Source of the DNA: Jannaschia helgolandensis | Lineage (GTDB): Bacteria > Pseudomonadota > Alphaproteobacteria > Rhodobacterales > Rhodobacteraceae | DNA length: 64,000 bases | Assembly (NCBI RefSeq): GCF_900109285.1 | Contig: NZ_FNZQ01000002.1 | Coordinates: forward strand, 186,001-250,000 | Direction of reading: 5' to 3' | Shown here: piece after piece, positions 25,810-34,795 of the stretch | Numbering within the stretch: the stretch's first letter is position 1 | How the letters are laid out: each line of letters begins with the position of its first letter | Position numbers and translations under genes: made by a program | The notes under the pieces: model-generated | Databases searched by the model: none | Told to the model about the DNA's origin: nothing | What the model saw: only the letters and a program-made list of their open reading frames with translations

Positions 25810-26973
25810 TCATCCCTTCACGGCCCCCGCCGTCAGGCCCGATACGATCTGCCGCTGAAAGATCATCACCAGCAGGAACAGCGGTGCCGTGATGCTGACC
25901 GCCGCGGCCACCGCCTCGACCTGATCGGTGGTCGTCGTCTCGCGGTTGAAATACCCGGCGATCGCCGGAACCATCGTCTGGTTCGACGCATCCAGCAGCA
26001 GCGACGTCACGAGGAAATCGTTGTAGGCCAGCAGGAAACTGAACAGACCCGTCGTAATCACCCCCGGCCACATCACCGGCATGATGACCCAGCGAAAGGC
26101 CTGAAAATGTGTGCAGCCATCGACACGCGCGCTTTCATCCAGATCGACCGGGATGTTCTGGAAGAACGAGCGCAGCATCCAGATCGTGAAGGGTTGGTTT
26201 ATCGACACCAGCACCGCGATCACCGCCAGCGGCTGACCGTAGAGCGTCGGTGCATTCTCCCCCAGGACGGGCCGGAGAATTTCGGCCGAGTTGATAAACA
26301 CCGGCAGGTATCCGGCAACCAGAACCGAATGGGGCAAGGCTCTGAAAATCAAAGCGATAATCAAAATCCAGAATGCGAATGTCGACCCTGACCGGGCCAG
26401 CCCATACCCTGCCAATGTCCCCACCGTCAGCGACACTGTGACCACCCCGAATGTCACGATCATTGAGTTGCGGAAGTTTTCGTAGAATGCGTTTTCGACC
26501 CAGACGGCGCGGTAATGTTCCGCAGTCAGCCCCAGCACCGGTCTGCCCAGCGGCCCGAGAAGCGCATTCAGCGGCCCAGAGATCCAGGGCACGATGAAGA
26601 AGAACCCGATGATGAACAGGACCGCGAACCCCAGTGCGATTACCGCCCAACTGAAGATGCGCTGCACGGTCCCCTCGCCCGCCGCCATCGGCATCAGCCA
26701 TTTCGTCGCTGCCCTGATCGACAGCCATGCCACCGTAAGGCCCAGCAGGATATCGACGATGGACAGCCCCTTGCCATCGGCCAGCGTCCGAGGGCCCACA
26801 AGAACGTTGATTGCCGAGGAGGAGAAGGCATCGACAGGCGATTTGAACGACATCGCCACAATCCAGAACAGCGGAAAGGCTGCCAGTGACAGCCATGCCA
26901 GCAGGAACAGGTTTGACGCCAGTTTCAGCGATAATGGCTGCCGCAGGGCGCGTGGAACGGATGCGTCGGACAT
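25810..26973 (-). CDS. Carbohydrate ABC transporter permease (MalG-type)
   Basis: Membrane permease of 387 residues of the binding-protein-dependent sugar family. The EAA-like loop DESARVDGCTHFQAFRWVIMP near residue 290 contacts the ATPase. It is longer than most MalG proteins because of an insertion of roughly 90 residues after the first helix (SIVDILLGLTVAWLS through WVIAL-type hydrophobics). It is the last gene of an operon with the second permease and binding protein. No ATPase gene follows: the next gene 290 bases on is the phosphoesterase. Confidence 0.92.
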   Translation of the reverse strand: MSDASVPRALRQPLSLKLASNLFLLAWLSLAAFPLFWIVAMSFKSPVDAFSSSAINVLVGPRTLADGKGLSIVDILLGLTVAWLSIRAATKWLMPMAAGEGTVQRIFSWAVIALGFAVLFIIGFFFIVPWISGPLNALLGPLGRPVLGLTAEHYRAVWVENAFYENFRNSMIVTFGVVTVSLTVGTLAGYGLARSGSTFAFWILIIALIFRALPHSVLVAGYLPVFINSAEILRPVLGENAPTLYGQPLAVIAVLVSINQPFTIWMLRSFFQNIPVDLDESARVDGCTHFQAFRWVIMPVMWPGVITTGLFSFLLAYNDFLVTSLLLDASNQTMVPAIAGYFNRETTTTDQVEAVAAAVSITAPLFLLVMIFQRQIVSGLTAGAVKG

Positions 26974-26975
26974 TT

Positions 26976-27995
26976 CTATGCCCCTCTGTGGTCGCGCCAG
27001 GTGCGGCGCAGCGGCGCGGCCAGCAATACAACGACCCCGATCATCGTCAGCATCGCCGATGCGCTGGCCGACGAGATCTGACGGTTTCCCGCGTCGTCCG
27101 GCGTCAGGTAATCATAGGTCAGGTATTGCAGCGTGATCCGGTACGATTCGGACGAAAACCCGATGACCTCCTCGAAGGCGCGATAGGCGTCCATCAGGTG
27201 GATCAGCGTGATGAACACGATCAGCGGCATAAGGTGCGGGATCACGACGTATCGTAGTCTTTCCCACCGAGACGCGCCGTCGATGATCGCCGATTCCAGC
27301 GTGTCCTGATTGACCGTTTGCAGGCCCGCGTAGAAGATCACGAAGGCGAAGGGCGCAACGTGCCAGACGCGATAGAACATCATCAGGAATTCGATCGCCC
27401 AGCCATTTGCGGCGACCGAAAGGTTGGTGTCGAACAGCGCCTCCAGCCACACCGTCACGATCCCGTCGCCATAGAACAGCCAGCGGATCGACAGCGCGCC
27501 GATGACCGGTGTTATGATGAATGGCAGCAGCGAAACGAAGATCACCGGTCCTTTCACTGCCGTGGCGGCGTTGTTGACCACGACCGCGATGGCCAGCCCC
27601 AGTCCAAGGACCAATGGCAGCGTGACAAGCGTGAAGGTCAGCGTGAACCGCAGCGCCTTCCAGAAGTCGATCTGCAAGACAGCGCCAAGGTCGAAGTCGG
27701 ACAGGGCGCGGGTCAGACGTTCGCCGCCCAGGACATTGGCATAGGATGAAAAGCCGACCCACCGCGTGGTCGTGACCGTCTTGCCGTCACCGTCCAGAAC
27801 CGGGATCGTCTTGATCTCGGTCGTGCAGGTCTGGGTGATGAAACCGGGGGTGCAGGTTTCGGTCTCGACGACCTGGAACACCGGCTGCGTCACCTGGAAG
27901 GAATTCAGCAAAACCGTCACCAACGGGAACGCGATGAACATCAGCATCATGACGACCGACGGTCCGACGAACATGGCGAAGGTGCGGAACTTCAT
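26976..27995 (-). CDS. Carbohydrate ABC transporter permease (MalF-type)
   Basis: Membrane permease of 339 residues with six or more hydrophobic helices and an EAA-like motif LESAIIDGASRWERLRYVVIP near residue 240. A periplasmic loop near residues 42-75 holds a pair of cysteines (TETCTPGFITQTCTTE) that could form a disulfide. It is separated from the downstream permease by two bases and from the upstream binding protein gene by about 95 bases. It forms the transmembrane pore together with the 387-residue permease. Confidence 0.92.
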   Translation of the reverse strand: MKFRTFAMFVGPSVVMMLMFIAFPLVTVLLNSFQVTQPVFQVVETETCTPGFITQTCTTEIKTIPVLDGDGKTVTTTRWVGFSSYANVLGGERLTRALSDFDLGAVLQIDFWKALRFTLTFTLVTLPLVLGLGLAIAVVVNNAATAVKGPVIFVSLLPFIITPVIGALSIRWLFYGDGIVTVWLEALFDTNLSVAANGWAIEFLMMFYRVWHVAPFAFVIFYAGLQTVNQDTLESAIIDGASRWERLRYVVIPHLMPLIVFITLIHLMDAYRAFEEVIGFSSESYRITLQYLTYDYLTPDDAGNRQISSASASAMLTMIGVVVLLAAPLRRTWRDHRGA

Positions 27996-28092
27996 GGCGC
28001 GGTCCCCGGAGCTGGTGGAACGGGACGTGTGGACGTGTCCTCAGGGGCGGCCGGAGGCGCAATGCGGATTGTGCGCCCCCGGCGGGGTCCGA

Positions 28093-29325
28093 TCATTCCA
28101 GCAGACCGGCTTCTTTGGCTTGGCTGATGTAATCCTCTTCGACGGCGGCCAGCGTCTCCTCGGCGGTCATGTTGCCGGTGAAGAAGCCATCCAGCTTGTT
28201 GCCGAGGGCCGTGTGCATCAGGCCCATCTGGCTGGTCGAGGGATAGCTGATGGGCGCGGGCGTGGCCGTCGCCGTGGCGATCGCACCCGACGCCATGTCA
28301 CCCGGCGTATAGCCTGAAATCAGCCATATCGCGTCTTCGTTCGCACCCTGCACCATCTCGCTGTCGAGGCCCTCCATTGCGACGCGGAAGGCCGCGTCGG
28401 CAGTCGCATCGTCGATATTCTTGGCGATCACGATGCCGTCCCACCAAAGCGTCGTTGCAGGTGGCCCGCCCTCGACCGCGATGGGCGCGGCAGCCGATCC
28501 GACCTTGCCGACGACCTGGCTTTCTGCCGGGTCGTCCATGGCGCCGCCGCGCGACCCCCAGAGGTTTGCCATGGCGATCTTGCCCTGCTGGAATTGCTGC
28601 TGGACGTAGGTGGAATCCGAGACGAGATACTCCGGGTCCATGTATGCAGTCAGCTTTTTCATCATCTCCAAAGCCTTGATCCCGGCTTCGGAATTCACCG
28701 CGGGCGTGCTGTCTTCGTTATAGAAGGTGCCGCCATAACCAAGGAACATGTTGTTGAAATCCTGCGCGATGTTCCAGCCAGAGGCCATGGTGGCCCCCAG
28801 CGGATAATCGACGACCCCGGCGTCCTGAATGGTCTGTGCAGCGACAAGCACCTCGTCATAGGTTCTGGGGACGTCCAACCCCAGATCCTCGAAGATATCC
28901 TTGCGATACATAAGGTGCTGCGTATTCACCATCATGGCGATGGCGATCACCTCGCCGTTGACCCGGATCAGCTGGTTGGGACTTAAGTTTTCACCATATT
29001 TCGCAACCAGATCGTCCAGTGGTCGGATCGTGCCTTCATTCAGAAGCGGCGTGACAGTGCCATTCGAAACGCCACCGATCGCATAGAGCGAGGGGTTGGC
29101 GGCAAAGGCGGCAGGCTGCTTGGTGCGGAACTCCTGATCCAGCTCGGCTGATACGTTGCCGCACTCCGCCATGGCGTCGGTCACGGCCTTCCATGCCTCG
29201 AAACCCGCGCTCAGCGTCTTGATTTCAACATCGTTCTCAAACGAACAGGCGGCCACGGCGGTGGTTGTCATCACCGTGGCCGAAAGCGCGAAGGCGCCCG
29301 CAAGGGCAAGGTTCTTGATCAGCAT
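28093..29325 (-). CDS. Sugar ABC transporter substrate-binding protein
   Basis: Periplasmic binding protein of 410 residues with a signal peptide (about 25 residues, MLIKNLALAGAFALSATVM ending in AVAA). The family-1 type layout is visible: MVNTQHLMYRKDIFEDLGL and a conserved interior WDGIVIAKN. It captures a sugar or sugar derivative and delivers it to the two permeases encoded downstream. A GGGGAGA ribosome site precedes the ATG. A LacI-type palindrome lies about 145 bases upstream, suggesting sugar-responsive repression. The substrate cannot be told from the sequence. Confidence 0.92.
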   Translation of the reverse strand: MLIKNLALAGAFALSATVMTTTAVAACSFENDVEIKTLSAGFEAWKAVTDAMAECGNVSAELDQEFRTKQPAAFAANPSLYAIGGVSNGTVTPLLNEGTIRPLDDLVAKYGENLSPNQLIRVNGEVIAIAMMVNTQHLMYRKDIFEDLGLDVPRTYDEVLVAAQTIQDAGVVDYPLGATMASGWNIAQDFNNMFLGYGGTFYNEDSTPAVNSEAGIKALEMMKKLTAYMDPEYLVSDSTYVQQQFQQGKIAMANLWGSRGGAMDDPAESQVVGKVGSAAAPIAVEGGPPATTLWWDGIVIAKNIDDATADAAFRVAMEGLDSEMVQGANEDAIWLISGYTPGDMASGAIATATATPAPISYPSTSQMGLMHTALGNKLDGFFTGNMTAEETLAAVEEDYISQAKEAGLLE

Positions 29326-29685
29326 CGGTATCTCCCCATCGGTTTGCTATGCGTGTCGTGTGCCCGGTTTTCCGGTGCGGCCGCCCTGTTCCTCCCTCTC
29401 GGGTCATCAAGACGACTTTGGCTGCGAAGGTGCTTCCCTTTCCCGACCTCGCCGTTAGGATCAAGGCGTGCATACGCTTGCAAGAACGCTAGCCGGGCAA
29501 GTGCCGCGCGCGCAAGATGAATCTTCCATGGGTTCAAAGACTGATTTTCGCAGCGATAGAAACACGGGATTTTCGGTTTTTCACCACATCCGGCAGCCCC
29601 TCGCCCCTCCGGCGGCCGGGGTCCGGTGCCGTTGCACGTAACCCGCCACCGTCGTATCCATCCTCCGACAAACGGAGACGACAGC
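29326..29685. other. Divergent promoter region between sugar transporter and argC
   Basis: About 360 bases without a gene, holding the promoters for the sugar ABC operon (minus) and argC (plus). The only pattern I recognise is the LacI-type palindrome listed separately. Confidence 0.6.
29469..29482. promoter_or_regulatory. LacI-family type operator
   Basis: TGCATACGCTTGCA fits the LacI/GalR family consensus TGnAAnCGnTTnCA at every fixed position but one, with the central CG intact. It lies upstream of the sugar-binding protein gene. No LacI-family gene is present in the window, so the regulator must be encoded elsewhere. Confidence 0.55.
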
Positions 29686-30597
29686 ATGACGACCGCAGTG
29701 TTCATCGACGGCGAGTCCGGGACCACCGGCCTGCAAATCCGTGACCGGCTGGAGGCGCGGGACGACATCCGTCTGGTGTCGGTGCCGACCGAACACCGCA
29801 AGGATGCAGCCGCCCGAAAGGATGCCTTCGCCGAGGCAGACGTCTCCATTCTGTGCCTGCCCGACGATGCAGCCCGCGACGCGGTGATACTGGCGGGCGG
29901 CACCCGGATCATCGACGCCTCGACCGCGCACAGGACGGCGGCGGCCTGGGTCTACGGCATGCCCGAATTGCCCGGTCAGCGGGATCGCATCCGCGACGCG
30001 ACCCGTGTCGCGAACGTCGGTTGCTATGCCACCGGGTCAATCGCCATGCTGCGGCCCCTGACAGATGCGGGCCTCGTACCGCACGATCACGGTGTCGTTC
30101 TGACCGGCGTGTCCGGATACACCGGCGGCGGCAAGGCGCTGATCGCGGAGTACGAGGCAGGGACGGCGCCTGACCTTTATCTCTATGCGCTGACCCAGTC
30201 GCACAAGCACATCCCCGAGATCATGAAATACGGCGGCCTGACCCGAAAGCCCCTGTTCCAGCCAATGGTGGCGAATTTCGCTCAGGGCATGATGGTTCAA
30301 TTGCATCTGCATGCGGATCTGTTGCCCGGCGAAATTGCCGGACACGCCCGGATCGAGGCAGCACTGCGCGATTTCTATCACGGCGATCCGTTCGTCAGCG
30401 TCGAAATGGCAGGTGATCGGATTGATCCTCAGGCCACGCGCGACACCAACCGAATGATCCTGTCTGTACAGGGTGACGGCGCAGGCCGGGTGACGGTAAC
30501 GGCGGTTCTCGACAACCTCGGCAAAGGCGCGTCGGGCACGGCTGTCCAGAATTTGAACATCATGATTGGCGCCAAAGAAACCGCCGGGCTGACATAA
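29686..30597 (+). CDS. argC: N-acetyl-gamma-glutamyl-phosphate reductase, type 2
   Basis: Enzyme of 303 residues that reduces N-acetylglutamyl phosphate to the semialdehyde with NADPH, the third step of arginine synthesis. The short type 2 form is indicated by FIDGESGTTGLQIRDRL at the N-terminus and by the catalytic Cys113 in VANVGCYATG, with GVSGYTGGGK following. The start at 29686 comes after a GGAGA ribosome site; the frame begins earlier but the family starts here. It stands alone, with no other arg genes in the window. Confidence 0.93.
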   Translation: MTTAVFIDGESGTTGLQIRDRLEARDDIRLVSVPTEHRKDAAARKDAFAEADVSILCLPDDAARDAVILAGGTRIIDASTAHRTAAAWVYGMPELPGQRDRIRDATRVANVGCYATGSIAMLRPLTDAGLVPHDHGVVLTGVSGYTGGGKALIAEYEAGTAPDLYLYALTQSHKHIPEIMKYGGLTRKPLFQPMVANFAQGMMVQLHLHADLLPGEIAGHARIEAALRDFYHGDPFVSVEMAGDRIDPQATRDTNRMILSVQGDGAGRVTVTAVLDNLGKGASGTAVQNLNIMIGAKETAGLT

Positions 30598-30664
30598 ATC
30601 GTCCTGATTCTCGCCTTATTGACAAGGCAAGCATTGCGGGTCTGCCAACACCGAGGTTTTAGTC

Positions 30665-31180
30665 ATGATCCGTTACATCGCCCTGTCCGTGATGCTGCTG
30701 CCCGGCATCGCACATGCCCAGAAATTTGTGAGCGCCACAGATGGCTCCGACGCGACAGTCGTCGAAACGGCCGTCGAGCAGCCCGCCGACAGCTTCACCG
30801 TCGCATCGACAGAGACCGCCGTAGGCGATCCCGTCCAGACCGCCAGCCTGGAAGAGCCTGTGGATCCCGCCGCCGACTATGGCGACAGCATCGTCATCAA
30901 CTCCACAACCGATCTGGAGCTTCCCGATTTCGTCGTTCAGACGAACGTATCCGGCAGCACAAGCATCGATGGAAACACCCTCATAGCCCGCGTCGAGATC
31001 GACAGCGAAGGCGAATCGACGCTGGCGCTCGCCACGGCCGGATCGAGCGCCGAAATCTACGACGAGAGCACGGCAACATCTGATGCGGCCAACTTCGAAG
31101 TCGGCGAATGCAATGCCGGGACCGACTGGGCCAACAACGACGCCAACTGCTGGAACAGCTACCCAACTGCAGTAGATTGA
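30665..31180 (+). CDS. Secreted protein of unknown function
   Basis: Protein of 171 residues with a cleavable signal peptide (MIRYIALSVMLLPGIAHAQ, cleavage after AHA). The mature part is strongly acidic and rich in Ser/Thr/Val, ending with a two-cysteine segment (GECNAGTDWANNDANCWNSYP) that may form a disulfide. A TTGACA sequence at 30618 could be a -35 box. A hairpin follows downstream. No known domain. Confidence 0.72.
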   Translation: MIRYIALSVMLLPGIAHAQKFVSATDGSDATVVETAVEQPADSFTVASTETAVGDPVQTASLEEPVDPAADYGDSIVINSTTDLELPDFVVQTNVSGSTSIDGNTLIARVEIDSEGESTLALATAGSSAEIYDESTATSDAANFEVGECNAGTDWANNDANCWNSYPTAVD

Positions 31181-31228
31181 CGCATCGACCGGATCGCAGA
31201 CCCGGCACCTGATGAACGCGAAATCCGG

Positions 31229-31264
31229 AACCCGTTGTGGATGGCCTCGTCACCGCAACGGGTT
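31229..31264 (+). terminator. Terminator-like hairpin before fliG
   Basis: AACCCGTTG pairs with CAACGGGTT (9 bp) around an 18-base loop, followed by CTTAACGTTTT. It probably ends transcription from the secreted protein gene. Confidence 0.5.
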
Positions 31265-31321
31265 CTTAACGTTTTGGGTTCATGACTCCGTCACCTGACC
31301 GCGCGGTGAACGGAGTCTGCC

Positions 31322-32371
31322 TTGACCTATCAGCCGACGAATGTCCCGGTTCCGGGCCTTCCACCTTCGGGCGGCCCGCTGACACGGCGCCAGAAAGCGG
31401 CGGTGGTGATCCACCTGCTCGTTTCCGGAGGGGCAGATCCGGGCCTGCGCGACCTGCCGCCCGATCAGCAGCGGCAACTGGTTGATGACATGGCCCGGTT
31501 GCGCTTTATCGATCGCGGCACTCTGGCTGATATCATCGCCGAATTTTCGGCCGAACTCGACAGCATCGGCCTGCACTTTCCGCGCGACCGCGCCAAGGTG
31601 CTTGCTCTTCTGGAAAGCCAGCTTTCGCTGGATGTGGTTGACGCAATGACCAATGAATTAGGGAATGCCGCCCTGCCCGGCAGCGGACCATGGACCAAGA
31701 TTTCCGAACTCGATGCGGCCGGCCTGAAGACAATGATCGACGGCGAATCCGACGAAGTCTGCGCCGTTCTCCTCTCTAAGCTCCCTGCGACGCGGGCCGC
31801 CGAACTGATGCAGTTACTGCCGCCGGAACGGGCGGACCGCATCGCTGCCGCCTTTGCCAAAACCGAAGATGTCACTCCGACTGCCGTGGCTCAGATCGGC
31901 ATTGCGCTCGGCCGCGAAAGGGCATCGCGCAAGCCTGTCGCCTTTGCGACCGACGGGGTGCAGCGGGTCGGCAATATACTGAATGCGGCAACCTCCGGCG
32001 TGCGTCGCGCCATCCTCGACAGTCTGGAGGCGACCCATCCGGATTTCGCGGCCCGCGTCCGCTTCGCCGTGTTCAGCTTCGAGAATATCGCCGACCGCAT
32101 TTCCCCGCGCGACATGCCCAAGGTTCTGCGCGGACTGGACGGGTCTGTGATCGTTACCGCCCTTGCCGGCGCGGCCGACGACATGGCCGAGGTCGTGGAT
32201 TTCATCCTCGGTTCTATCTCCAAGCGGATGGCCGACCAATTCCGCGAGGAGATCGGCGAACGTGACCCTCCGACCCCGGAAGAGACCGAGCTTGCGATGA
32301 GCGAGATCGTCGCGATGATCCGCAAGATGGAAGACGACGGAGAGTTGACGCTGAACGCACCCGAAGGATGA
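31322..32371 (+). CDS. FliG-type flagellar motor switch protein, isolated gene
   Basis: Protein of 349 residues resembling FliG, the rotor protein that couples the flagellar switch to the stator. The N-terminal TRRQKAAVVIHLL, a middle domain (LLSKLPATRAAELMQLLPPE) and the C-terminal torque domain (VFSFENIADRISPRDMPKVLRG, then SISKRMADQFREEI and AMSEIVAMIRKMEDDGEL) appear in order. The start is TTG at 31322 after CGGAG. No other flagellar gene is nearby, so this is either a relocated fliG or a divergent second copy. Confidence 0.82.
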   Translation: MTYQPTNVPVPGLPPSGGPLTRRQKAAVVIHLLVSGGADPGLRDLPPDQQRQLVDDMARLRFIDRGTLADIIAEFSAELDSIGLHFPRDRAKVLALLESQLSLDVVDAMTNELGNAALPGSGPWTKISELDAAGLKTMIDGESDEVCAVLLSKLPATRAAELMQLLPPERADRIAAAFAKTEDVTPTAVAQIGIALGRERASRKPVAFATDGVQRVGNILNAATSGVRRAILDSLEATHPDFAARVRFAVFSFENIADRISPRDMPKVLRGLDGSVIVTALAGAADDMAEVVDFILGSISKRMADQFREEIGERDPPTPEETELAMSEIVAMIRKMEDDGELTLNAPEG

Positions 32372-32493
32372 TACATTATAGGCCTGCGGCCATGACTTCG
32401 TTCCCAGCCATATACGGCAGGCAACGCGCCTATGAACCTGAAAAACGGGAAAGGCCAGTTAAGCCAAGCCTCTCGGTTCCATGTCAGGTCGGT

Positions 32494-32658
32494 TCAGGCT
32501 GGACTGCGGAATACGAAGATCGCCACCACAACCGCCAGGAACGCTAACATTCCCAGACCCGTCTGGGTCATCGTGATGCTTTCACCGTGAACCTGGCTCA
32601 TCACGTCGCCAAGGCAGATTGGGCCGGTTTTAAGGCCATTTAAGCAGACATTCATCAT
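32494..32658 (-). CDS. Small predicted membrane protein (54 residues)
   Basis: Reads MMNVCLNGLKTGPICLGDVM at the start, then a spacer and one strongly hydrophobic helix (GLGMLAFLAVVVAIFVF) ending RSPA. ATG is preceded by a purine-rich GGGGGGTTT. Two cysteines (positions 5 and 15) lie in the N-terminal half, outside the membrane helix. The length, single helix and ribosome site argue for a real small protein, but there is no family match I can name, and spurious ORFs are possible in GC-rich DNA. Confidence 0.5.
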   Translation of the reverse strand: MMNVCLNGLKTGPICLGDVMSQVHGESITMTQTGLGMLAFLAVVVAIFVFRSPA

Positions 32659-32673
32659 AAACCCCCCGGTTTG

Positions 32674-32704
32674 AATAAGGCAGTTATGCCGTTACAATAA
32701 GGCA
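32674..32704. repeat. Direct repeat AATAAGGCA, 22-base period
   Basis: AATAAGGCA occurs at 32674-32682 and 32696-32704, two helical turns apart, just upstream of the small membrane ORF on the minus strand. This spacing is typical of a transcription factor site with two half sites on one face of the DNA. Confidence 0.35.
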
Positions 32705-32927
32705 ATCTGGGGGCAACACTGTGGATCGTGGCACAACTATGGCACGGATTCGACCCTATTGCGGCCCGCAAGTGTCAAAATTCAGGGGCTATCGAGGAGT
32801 GCTCCATGTCGGAGGAATTTGTGATTCGCCACATTCCCGCCTGAATCTGGACGCCGACACAGATGTCGGAAAAGCTTACGGCGTCTGGCGACTGGTCCTG
32901 ATGACGATCAGGCCCTAAATTATCACC

Positions 32928-33929
32928 ATGGTTCTCGAATTTCGTGACGAAGGCATCTATTGCCCCGCCGGCGGCTTCCACATCGATCCGTGGAAGCCGG
33001 TCGATCGTGCGCTGGTGACCCATGGCCACGCCGACCACTCCTATCCCGGGCATCGCCGCTATTTGACAACACACGCAGCCGCCCCGGTCATACGCCACCG
33101 GCTGGGGGAGATCACACTCGACGGGATCGCCTTTGGCGAAAGACGCGATATCAATGGCGTCACCGTCAGCTTTCACCCCGCAGGTCACGTCCCCGGCAGC
33201 GCGCAGATCCGCGTCGAGCACAAGGGCGAGGTCTGGGTCGTGTCGGGCGATTACAAGACCACCGCCGATGGCCTGTCAGAGCCGTTCGAGCCGGTGAAAT
33301 GTCACGCTTTCATCACCGAATGTACCTTCGGATTGCCGGTGTTCGACTGGCGCCCCGAAGCTGAACTGGCAGCGCAGATCAACGATTGGTGGCGGGCGAA
33401 TGCCGAACAGGGCCGCGTGTCCGCGATCGGCGCCTATTCGCTGGGCAAGGCGCAACGCGTCATTACGATGCTGGACCCAGACATCGGTCCGATCCTGACC
33501 CATGGCGCGGTCGAGAACACGAACGAAGTGTTGCGCGCGCAAGGCCTGCGCCTGCCGGACACGGTGCGCGTCACCCCCGACCTCGATCCCAAGGCCTCTC
33601 CCGGTGCCATGCTCATCGCACCGCCCTCTGCACTCGACAGCACCTGGTCCCGACGCTTCGGGCCGGTCGCCACGGCCTTTGCATCGGGCTGGATGGCGCT
33701 GCGCGGCGTGCGGCGCAGGCGGGCAACCGAGCGCGGTTTTGTCGTCAGCGATCATGCCGACTGGAAGGGTCTGAACGCGGCTGTCGCGGAAACCGGCGCG
33801 ACGCGGATCTTCGCGACCCACGGCTATACTTCGACGTTCCGCGACTGGCTGGAGCATCAGGGCTACGATGCGCAGATCGTGCAGACCGAGTTCGGGGACG
33901 AGTTGCTCGACGCCGAGGATATCGCATGA
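32928..33929 (+). CDS. DNA-ligase-associated exonuclease (metallo-beta-lactamase fold, TIGR04122)
   Basis: Protein of 333 residues with the metallo-beta-lactamase zinc motif HGHADH at residues 32-37 and the beta-CASP type region following (AYSLGKAQRVITML, SDHADWKGL near the C-terminus). The family is defined by its genomic link to an ATP-dependent DNA ligase and is predicted to process nucleic-acid ends in DNA repair. The stop overlaps the ATG of the alpha/beta hydrolase (ATGA), and that gene in turn is coupled to the ligase. Confidence 0.9.
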   Translation: MVLEFRDEGIYCPAGGFHIDPWKPVDRALVTHGHADHSYPGHRRYLTTHAAAPVIRHRLGEITLDGIAFGERRDINGVTVSFHPAGHVPGSAQIRVEHKGEVWVVSGDYKTTADGLSEPFEPVKCHAFITECTFGLPVFDWRPEAELAAQINDWWRANAEQGRVSAIGAYSLGKAQRVITMLDPDIGPILTHGAVENTNEVLRAQGLRLPDTVRVTPDLDPKASPGAMLIAPPSALDSTWSRRFGPVATAFASGWMALRGVRRRRATERGFVVSDHADWKGLNAAVAETGATRIFATHGYTSTFRDWLEHQGYDAQIVQTEFGDELLDAEDIA

Positions 33930-34795
33930 GTTGGCGGGATCGGGCGCTGGTGGTGATCTGCCGGGGCATCGTCAAACCGGCTCTGACCCTGCCCCTGCCC
34001 TGGGCGCTGCATCGGCATGCGGTCCGGCTGCTGACTCCGCGCACGCCGCAGCTCGACGGGATGACAGTCACAAGAAGAACAATCGCGGGAGTCCCCTGCC
34101 ACGTTTTCGCACCCATGGATGCGGCAGGTTCCCTTCTCTGGATGCATGGCGGCGGATTCGTTCTGGGATCGGCCCGCAGCTATGCCCGCCTGGCACTTGC
34201 CCTGGCACAACGATCGGGGCGACACGTGATCCTGCCGGAGTATCGTCTTGCGCCGGAACATCCTTTCCCGGCCGGGCCGGACGATTGCATTGCCGTTGCC
34301 CGTGAACTGATCGCCGCAGGCCCGCTTGCCCTGGGCGGTGACAGCGCGGGCGGAACCCTTGCCCTGACGACATTGGCCGACCTGCTGGCGGACGGCACAC
34401 CGCCGGAACGGGTTGTTCTTGTCTCGCCTGCAGTCGACCTTGATCCATCCCGACAGACGCCGGACACTCGTGGCGAGATGATCTTCCCCTTGGCACTGCT
34501 TCACCGTGTCGCCCGCGATTACGTCGGATGCGCCGACCCCAGAAATCCGCGCGTTTCCCCGATCCACGCGGTCTTCGACAATTCTCCGCCGGTGCTGATC
34601 CAATGTGCCACGGGCGAGGTGCTCGAGGCGGATACGGACGCCATCGCGGAGCACCTGGTCCGCGCGGGCGTCTCCGTAGAAGTGCAAAAAACGGACGGTG
34701 TGCCGCATGTCTGGCAATTATTCGTCGGCCGCACGCCCAAGGCCGACCACGCCGTCGACGCGATGGCGGCCTTTTTGCGGGGCGGCACGGCATGA
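33926..34795 (+). CDS. Alpha/beta hydrolase (HSL family) between exonuclease and ligase
   Basis: Esterase-like protein of 289 residues. The oxyanion-hole HGGG motif occurs in WMHGGGFVLGSAR and the nucleophile elbow is GGDSAGGTLAL; a C-terminal His lies in DGVPHVWQLF. These are marks of the hormone-sensitive lipase family. ATG at 33926 overlaps the stop of the exonuclease gene, and its own stop overlaps the ATG of the DNA ligase, both ATGA. This tight placement makes co-translation certain in practice, but a role in DNA repair is not shown by the sequence. Confidence 0.9.
   Translation: MSWRDRALVVICRGIVKPALTLPLPWALHRHAVRLLTPRTPQLDGMTVTRRTIAGVPCHVFAPMDAAGSLLWMHGGGFVLGSARSYARLALALAQRSGRHVILPEYRLAPEHPFPAGPDDCIAVARELIAAGPLALGGDSAGGTLALTTLADLLADGTPPERVVLVSPAVDLDPSRQTPDTRGEMIFPLALLHRVARDYVGCADPRNPRVSPIHAVFDNSPPVLIQCATGEVLEADTDAIAEHLVRAGVSVEVQKTDGVPHVWQLFVGRTPKADHAVDAMAAFLRGGTA

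Larger units (their letters stand above)
32372..32927. other. Region between fliG and exonuclease genes
   Basis: About 555 bases without an annotated-size gene. It contains a 54-residue membrane ORF on the minus strand and a 9-base direct repeat, both listed separately. The plus-strand frame at 32721 lacks family character and is not supported. Confidence 0.5.

Noticed and set aside
32721-32918. 65-codon plus-strand frame before the exonuclease
   Set aside because: No ribosome site, no domain and atypical composition.
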